33,551 bases of DNA from the NCBI GenBank assembly GCA_009693165.1, contig SHXX01000014.1:1-33551 (forward strand), written 5' to 3'. Shown here one piece after another: positions 29,256 through 33,551 of this stretch; within the stretch, counting starts at the first letter, position 1, and every line of letters begins with the position of its first letter. Below the pieces are notes generated by a model, which saw nothing but the letters and a program-made list of their open reading frames with translations, was not told the origin of the DNA and made no database searches. Both the position numbers and the translations under genes were made by a program. This stretch comes from Chloroflexota bacterium (lineage in GTDB: Bacteria; Chloroflexota; UBA11872; UBA12225).

Positions 29256-30245
29256 TCAGGTGGCGCGCCACCGCTCATACAACCCGGCAATCACGTCATC
29301 AATTGGCGGGCGGTGGGTCTCCACATCTAGCACGGCCGTTTGCGCCTCCGCCTCGGCAAGCAAGGCCGGCAGGCTCGTCACGGATGGATCGTAGGAATAG
29401 TCGTGCGCGCCGTCCCTTGTTTCCAGAAACCTCGCGCCCGACAGAACCGGCCTCAAGCCGTCGGTCCGAAGCCGAAGCCGGCGACCGGTCCCGGGTGTGG
29501 CGCGCAGACCCGAGAACGGCCCGTCGAACGCCACTTCGCCCTTGTGCACCATCACGATCCGGCTCGCCAGTGCTTCAAGATCGGTCAGATCGTGGCTCGT
29601 GACAATGATCGTCACCCCCCTCGCCTCGTTGATTGTGCGGCAGAACTCAAGCACCTGGCGCTTCGCGAGTACATCCAGACCGAGCGTCGGTTCATCAAGA
29701 AGGACCAGTTCGGGTTCCGGCAGGAGTGCAAGCGCGAGGTCGGCCCGCATCTTCTGACCAAGGCTCAACTCGCGTGCCGGGGTCCTCCAGATATCCGCGA
29801 GACCAAGCATCTCGGTCAGCACGGCCAAGCTGCGCGCATAGTCCTGCCTGTCAATGTTCCAGACCACCCGCTTCCAGTCGAACGACGATGCGACTGGGTG
29901 GTCCCACCATAGTTCAGTTCGTTGGCCGAAGCACACACCGGTGCGCGCCACGTATCGCACCCGGTCACGCACCGGATCGCAGCCGAGCGCCCGCACTGTC
30001 CCCCGGTCTGGCGCAAGCAACCCGGACAGGAGCTTGACCGCCGTGCTCTTGCCTGCACCATTGGGACCCGCCACGGCAACCACCTCACCACGGCCGATGG
30101 TGAGGTCAATGCCACGCAATGCGTCGATCGTGCGGAACCGTGGTCGTACCAAGCGTGCAAGGACTTCCGAAGGCGTAGAACCCCTCTCACGTTGCCGGTA
30201 CGACTTCCACACACCGGTCAGCACCACGGCCGGTTCACCGATCAT
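29256..30245 (-). CDS. ABC transporter ATP-binding protein (ABC-2 / DUF990-associated type)
   Basis: VAVAGPNGAGKSTAVKLLSG Walker A, LSLGQKMRADLALALLPEPELVLLDEPTLGLD. Start set at MIGEPAVV (30245) because it forms a 4-nt ATGA overlap with the next gene. Confidence 0.92.
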   Translation of the reverse strand: MIGEPAVVLTGVWKSYRQRERGSTPSEVLARLVRPRFRTIDALRGIDLTIGRGEVVAVAGPNGAGKSTAVKLLSGLLAPDRGTVRALGCDPVRDRVRYVARTGVCFGQRTELWWDHPVASSFDWKRVVWNIDRQDYARSLAVLTEMLGLADIWRTPARELSLGQKMRADLALALLPEPELVLLDEPTLGLDVLAKRQVLEFCRTINEARGVTIIVTSHDLTDLEALASRIVMVHKGEVAFDGPFSGLRATPGTGRRLRLRTDGLRPVLSGARFLETRDGAHDYSYDPSVTSLPALLAEAEAQTAVLDVETHRPPIDDVIAGLYERWRAT

Positions 30246-31099
30246 CGGCGATGCCCGAACGTCGAATACCGCGACGATCCCGTCTGCCGGTAACGCCGGA
30301 GACCACAGGCAAATGTCGGGACCGCGATGGTGAATATCAAGGCTGCCGCCGCTGGTGTCAGCAGGCATCCCCACGGATCCGTGGTCACGCCGACCAACGC
30401 ACGAACCGGCATCCACGCCACCAGTCCAGCGGGAAATACCGTGACCAGACCCACGCCAATCGCACCGCCGATCCCATCCAGGGGAAATGTGCCGAGGGAC
30501 CCCAGCGCATCGTGCACGTTCATGCTGATTTCTTCGCCGGCAACCGGCGCCCAGAACGCAACCACCGACCACAGAAACATCGTGGACAGCACCACGCACA
30601 CCGACGACACCAAGTTCACAGTGAACGCGGCAATCCATGGGATCGTCAACGGAAGGCCAAGACCCGTCCACGCCCAAGCCATGATTGAAATCCCGGTTAC
30701 GAGCGCGGCACCACCCGAGATCGGAGCAAATCCCTCCGTCACAAGCGTCAACCATAGCGGCTGCGGTTGTACGAGCAAATGGTCGAACTGCCCTCGGCCG
30801 ATCCGGCGACTGATGTGCGAAACGTTGTACGTGAACGCCGCCGACAGGATTCCCTCCACGGTCGTGGCGTAGCCAAGCAGGAACAGCACCTGCCAGTCGG
30901 ACCATGGACCGATCCCAGCAAGGCGTTCCGCAAGGAGGAACGTCGCTCCGCCGACCGCCGGGATGAGCAGGGCGTCAATGGCGAGGTAGTAGATCGTCAA
31001 CGCGGGACTGCGAAGCACGAATGCGAGGTCCATCCTGAACCCCAGGGCAAGGCGCGCCGGAACCCGGGAGAGATGCGAAAGTCCGACTCCCAAGGTCAC
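30242..31099 (-). CDS. ABC-2 family transporter permease (DUF990-like)
   Basis: 285 aa polytopic; ISRRIGRGQFDHLLVQPQPLWLTLVTEG motif; ATGA overlaps on both sides. Confidence 0.85.
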   Translation of the reverse strand: MTLGVGLSHLSRVPARLALGFRMDLAFVLRSPALTIYYLAIDALLIPAVGGATFLLAERLAGIGPWSDWQVLFLLGYATTVEGILSAAFTYNVSHISRRIGRGQFDHLLVQPQPLWLTLVTEGFAPISGGAALVTGISIMAWAWTGLGLPLTIPWIAAFTVNLVSSVCVVLSTMFLWSVVAFWAPVAGEEISMNVHDALGSLGTFPLDGIGGAIGVGLVTVFPAGLVAWMPVRALVGVTTDPWGCLLTPAAAALIFTIAVPTFACGLRRYRQTGSSRYSTFGHRR

Positions 31100-31950
31100 C
31101 CTCCATACCCAATCAAGCGTTCACGCATTCGCGACCAGATGGCGAGAGACGCACCGCCCATCAGCACCACCCATACAATCTGACCGGCGACCAGGTTCCA
31201 AGCATTCCCATCCCCGGTATAGATCTGCAGGGGTGCCGACGCCATCGCAGCCAACGGCGTCCATGCCAGAGCGCCCCCGAGCCCCCACGGGAAAAACGCA
31301 AGCGGAATGACCGCGCCAGTCAGCAAGGTTCCGAACGCCGTCCGTAGGCGTTGCATGTCCCACACACTCCATCCTGTAGCGACCATCAGCGACGCCAGGA
31401 GCAGGTCAGCGGCCAGTCCGATCGAGACGGAGCAGGCGAGTGATGGCACGAATAGCATTCCCGCTAACAGCGATGCGGGTCGTGCATCCACCCCAAGCAA
31501 TGGTGCAGCGAGGAGGACGGGCACCGTGAACCCACCAAACACGGGAACCCACCTGCCGATCATCACCGCGATCGCGTGGCCTAAGACCGGCACCGGGGCC
31601 ACAAACCAGGTGGCAATCCGTCCATCCCAGATTGCCTCACCCAAGTCGGTACGTGCATCTAGGAACGTGCCGAACGCACCCGCCACGAGCGTGTAGGTCT
31701 GGACCGTCCCGAGGACTGCCACGCCGGCAAGGTCCCGTGAATCGAACACCACCTGCCAGACCGCGAGCAGCACAAGCAGGCGCACGAACCGGATCATGTA
31801 CCGGAGAAAGGTGTAGAACCCCTCTCCGGCCGCACCGCTCGAAGCGAGCCACACCGTTTCACGGTATCGATGGAGCGAGCGCATGGTTCCCATCGGCGCC
31901 GGGGTCAAGGGCGGGCTGTCCAATAGGGCTTCGACCTTGAAACCGAACAC
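31096..31950 (-). CDS. ABC-2 family transporter permease
   Basis: 284 aa polytopic; LGTVQTYTLVAGAFGTFLDARTDLGEAIWDGRIATWFVAPVPVLGHAIAVMIGRWVP; ATGA overlap with downstream permease. Confidence 0.85.
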   Translation of the reverse strand: MFGFKVEALLDSPPLTPAPMGTMRSLHRYRETVWLASSGAAGEGFYTFLRYMIRFVRLLVLLAVWQVVFDSRDLAGVAVLGTVQTYTLVAGAFGTFLDARTDLGEAIWDGRIATWFVAPVPVLGHAIAVMIGRWVPVFGGFTVPVLLAAPLLGVDARPASLLAGMLFVPSLACSVSIGLAADLLLASLMVATGWSVWDMQRLRTAFGTLLTGAVIPLAFFPWGLGGALAWTPLAAMASAPLQIYTGDGNAWNLVAGQIVWVVLMGGASLAIWSRMRERLIGYGG

Positions 31951-31953
31951 GTG

Positions 31954-33099
31954 TCAGTCACGCGCGAAGAGTGCGCGCCGGTGCGCCCGAGGTTCCACGT
32001 ACATCCGCTCAAGGTTCGACGGTGTGATCACCGCAACATTCGAGACACCAGGATGCCGCCGAAGCACTGCCTCATTGATCTCTACCCCAAGGCCCGGACG
32101 GCGGGGAACGTCAATGAAACCATTGATCACCGGCAGTTCGGTGCACATCTCATATCTCCACGGAACGTCGTTCGCACGATGTTCCAGGATGATGAAGTTG
32201 GGAATACTCGCCATGACGTGCACTGCAGCCGCTTCGCACAGCGGGCCATTCGAACCGTCGTGAGGTGCCATCATGATGTGGTGCGCTTCGGCCTGCGCCG
32301 AAATCTTCTTCATCTGCGAGATGCCACCGACCCGGCCCATGTCCGGCTGAAGCACATCCACGATCTCACGCTCCACGAGTTCACGGCAGCCGTAGATGGT
32401 GCTCGACCGTTCTCCGGCGGCCACCGGGATGCTCAGCGCGTCAGACACCTTCTTCAGGGCATCCATGTTTTCCGGGGGAATCGGGTCCTCATAGAACATG
32501 AGGTCGAACTCCTCGAGTTCGTTCCCAATCCGGATTGCCTCGGGTGATGTGAGCCATGGTGGCCCGTGCACGTCGATGCAGAGGTCGATGTCCGGGGAAA
32601 GCGCGTCACGGAGCCGCTTGATCGTGCGGATCGGATGGCGGAGACCCCCGGCCTTCAGCGCAGTGTAGCCCTCTGAAACAAGCTTCTGGGCGTGCTCTGG
32701 CTCACTGGCGTGGGCGTACACCCGCACCCGTTCGCGGCACATGCCACCCAGCAGATCGACCACCGGGGCGTTCAGCTTCTTGCCAAGGATGTCCCAGAGT
32801 GCGACCTCGATGCCCGTCATTGCACCCGCACCGACGACACCCGTCATGCCGTGACCCATCATACCGAGCATCATCTTCTGCCATATCAGCTCAATCCGGG
32901 TAGGGTCCAACCCAATCAGGATGGTCTTGAGATCCTGCACCGCCGTCTCAATCACCTTGGGCCAGCCCGATGCCTCACCCCAACCAACAAGACCCTCGTC
33001 AGTCTCCACCTTGACAAAGAGCCAGTTCCGGCCACCGCCACCCCAACCGCCTTCAGGTGTCGCATCAACGAGGAAGGTCTTGATATCGGTGATCTTCAC
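31954..33099 (-). CDS. mandelate racemase/muconate lactonizing enzyme (enolase) superfamily dehydratase, GalD/ManD-like
   Basis: GTG start after AAGGAGAAC; VKITDIKTFLVD, DLCIDVHGPP, MFYEDPIPPEN, VAAGERSSTIYG, LQPDMGRVGGISQMKKIS, MMAPHDGSNGPL. Confidence 0.92.
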   Translation of the reverse strand: MKITDIKTFLVDATPEGGWGGGGRNWLFVKVETDEGLVGWGEASGWPKVIETAVQDLKTILIGLDPTRIELIWQKMMLGMMGHGMTGVVGAGAMTGIEVALWDILGKKLNAPVVDLLGGMCRERVRVYAHASEPEHAQKLVSEGYTALKAGGLRHPIRTIKRLRDALSPDIDLCIDVHGPPWLTSPEAIRIGNELEEFDLMFYEDPIPPENMDALKKVSDALSIPVAAGERSSTIYGCRELVEREIVDVLQPDMGRVGGISQMKKISAQAEAHHIMMAPHDGSNGPLCEAAAVHVMASIPNFIILEHRANDVPWRYEMCTELPVINGFIDVPRRPGLGVEINEAVLRRHPGVSNVAVITPSNLERMYVEPRAHRRALFARD

Positions 33100-33376
33100 T
33101 GAAGTTCTCCTTGGCTTTGCCTCATCCCCACCACGACGGGCCCTGGTGCATCTGCGCTTCGATTCCGAGGCGACGGACGCGACCGAACCCGTCGCGCGGT
33201 TCTGGACTAACGGGTGGTGATCGGGCGTTGCGATCCTACAGCATCCTGCGCCAACAGGTGCGAACACGTCGCGCCACCCTCAGGCGCTTTGAAACCTCGG
33301 TTGAACGCGTTGAGCGGCAAGAAGTCGCTTCCAGCCGCCCCAACGCGTGGACCAAGTGAACCTCAGCGACGCTTAG

Positions 33377-33551
33377 GGATTGACTGCAAAAGGTAGCGGC
33401 GTCGGGGCCTGACCGGGAATCATGGTGGCATGAACCAGTTGCGCCTCGCGAACGGTTTCGAACGATCCACCAAGCGCACGCGCCGGCAGGCCTTCCTCGC
33501 GGAGATGCTCGCCGTCGTCCCGTGGGACGCCCTCGTCGCCCGGATTGCGCC
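33377..33551 (+). mobile_element. IS5-family insertion sequence, 5' end, truncated by window edge; transposase starts at 33430
   Basis: GGATTGACTGCAAAAGG terminal sequence identical to the left copy; MNQLRLANGFERSTKRTRRQAFLAEMLAVVPWDALVARIA is IS5-group transposase-like. Flanked by TTAG (33373-33376). Confidence 0.9.

Noticed and set aside
1-33551. Closed circular element (terminal overlap)
   Set aside because: Matching ends are inverted, not direct, and correspond to IS5 ends, so this is not a circular overlap.
1-33551. Composite transposon carrying the whole 33 kb
   Set aside because: Different flanking tetranucleotides and housekeeping content (secDF, gcv, rho, infA, tRNA) argue for ordinary chromosome between two independent insertions.
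1-33551. CRISPR arrays, toxin-antitoxin pairs, phage genes, known defence systems
   Set aside because: No regularly spaced repeats and no recognisable Cas, TA, integrase or phage structural proteins in the ORFs.

Overview
33.5 kb window from a GC-rich bacterial chromosome. The gene content (gcvT-H-PA-PB, an ABC-2 exporter with DUF990-like permeases, an enolase-superfamily dehydratase and a DUF2961/GH172 protein) is compatible with Chloroflexota/SAR202-type bacteria, but that taxonomy is inference only. Both ends lie inside outward-reading, inverted copies of the same IS5-family insertion sequence. The two copies match at 118/119 nt. The left copy interrupts a DUF72 (YecE-like) gene. Supported content between them: SDR oxidoreductase, secF/secD, a decayed dprA, a NagD-like HAD phosphatase, a cold-shock protein, agmatinase and AdoMet decarboxylase, an FHA-wHTH regulator, a small protein with an internally duplicated domain, IF-1, a lipoprotein, tRNA-Tyr(GTA), RmlA-like nucleotidyltransferase, Gfo/Idh oxidoreductase, a divergent Rho, the glycine-cleavage operon, a Cof-type HAD, an AttH/CrtC-like lipoprotein overlapping an MMPL exporter, a macro-like + TPR-like protein, a DUF2961/GH172 protein, a decayed isocitrate/isopropylmalate dehydrogenase, a three-gene ABC-2 exporter and an enolase-superfamily dehydratase. 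I did not find a complete, obviously new defence or mobile system. The best leads are the MMPL/AttH coupled pair, the macro-TPR protein, the duplicated small domain, the atypical Rho, and the clustering of gene decay with IS5 copies.
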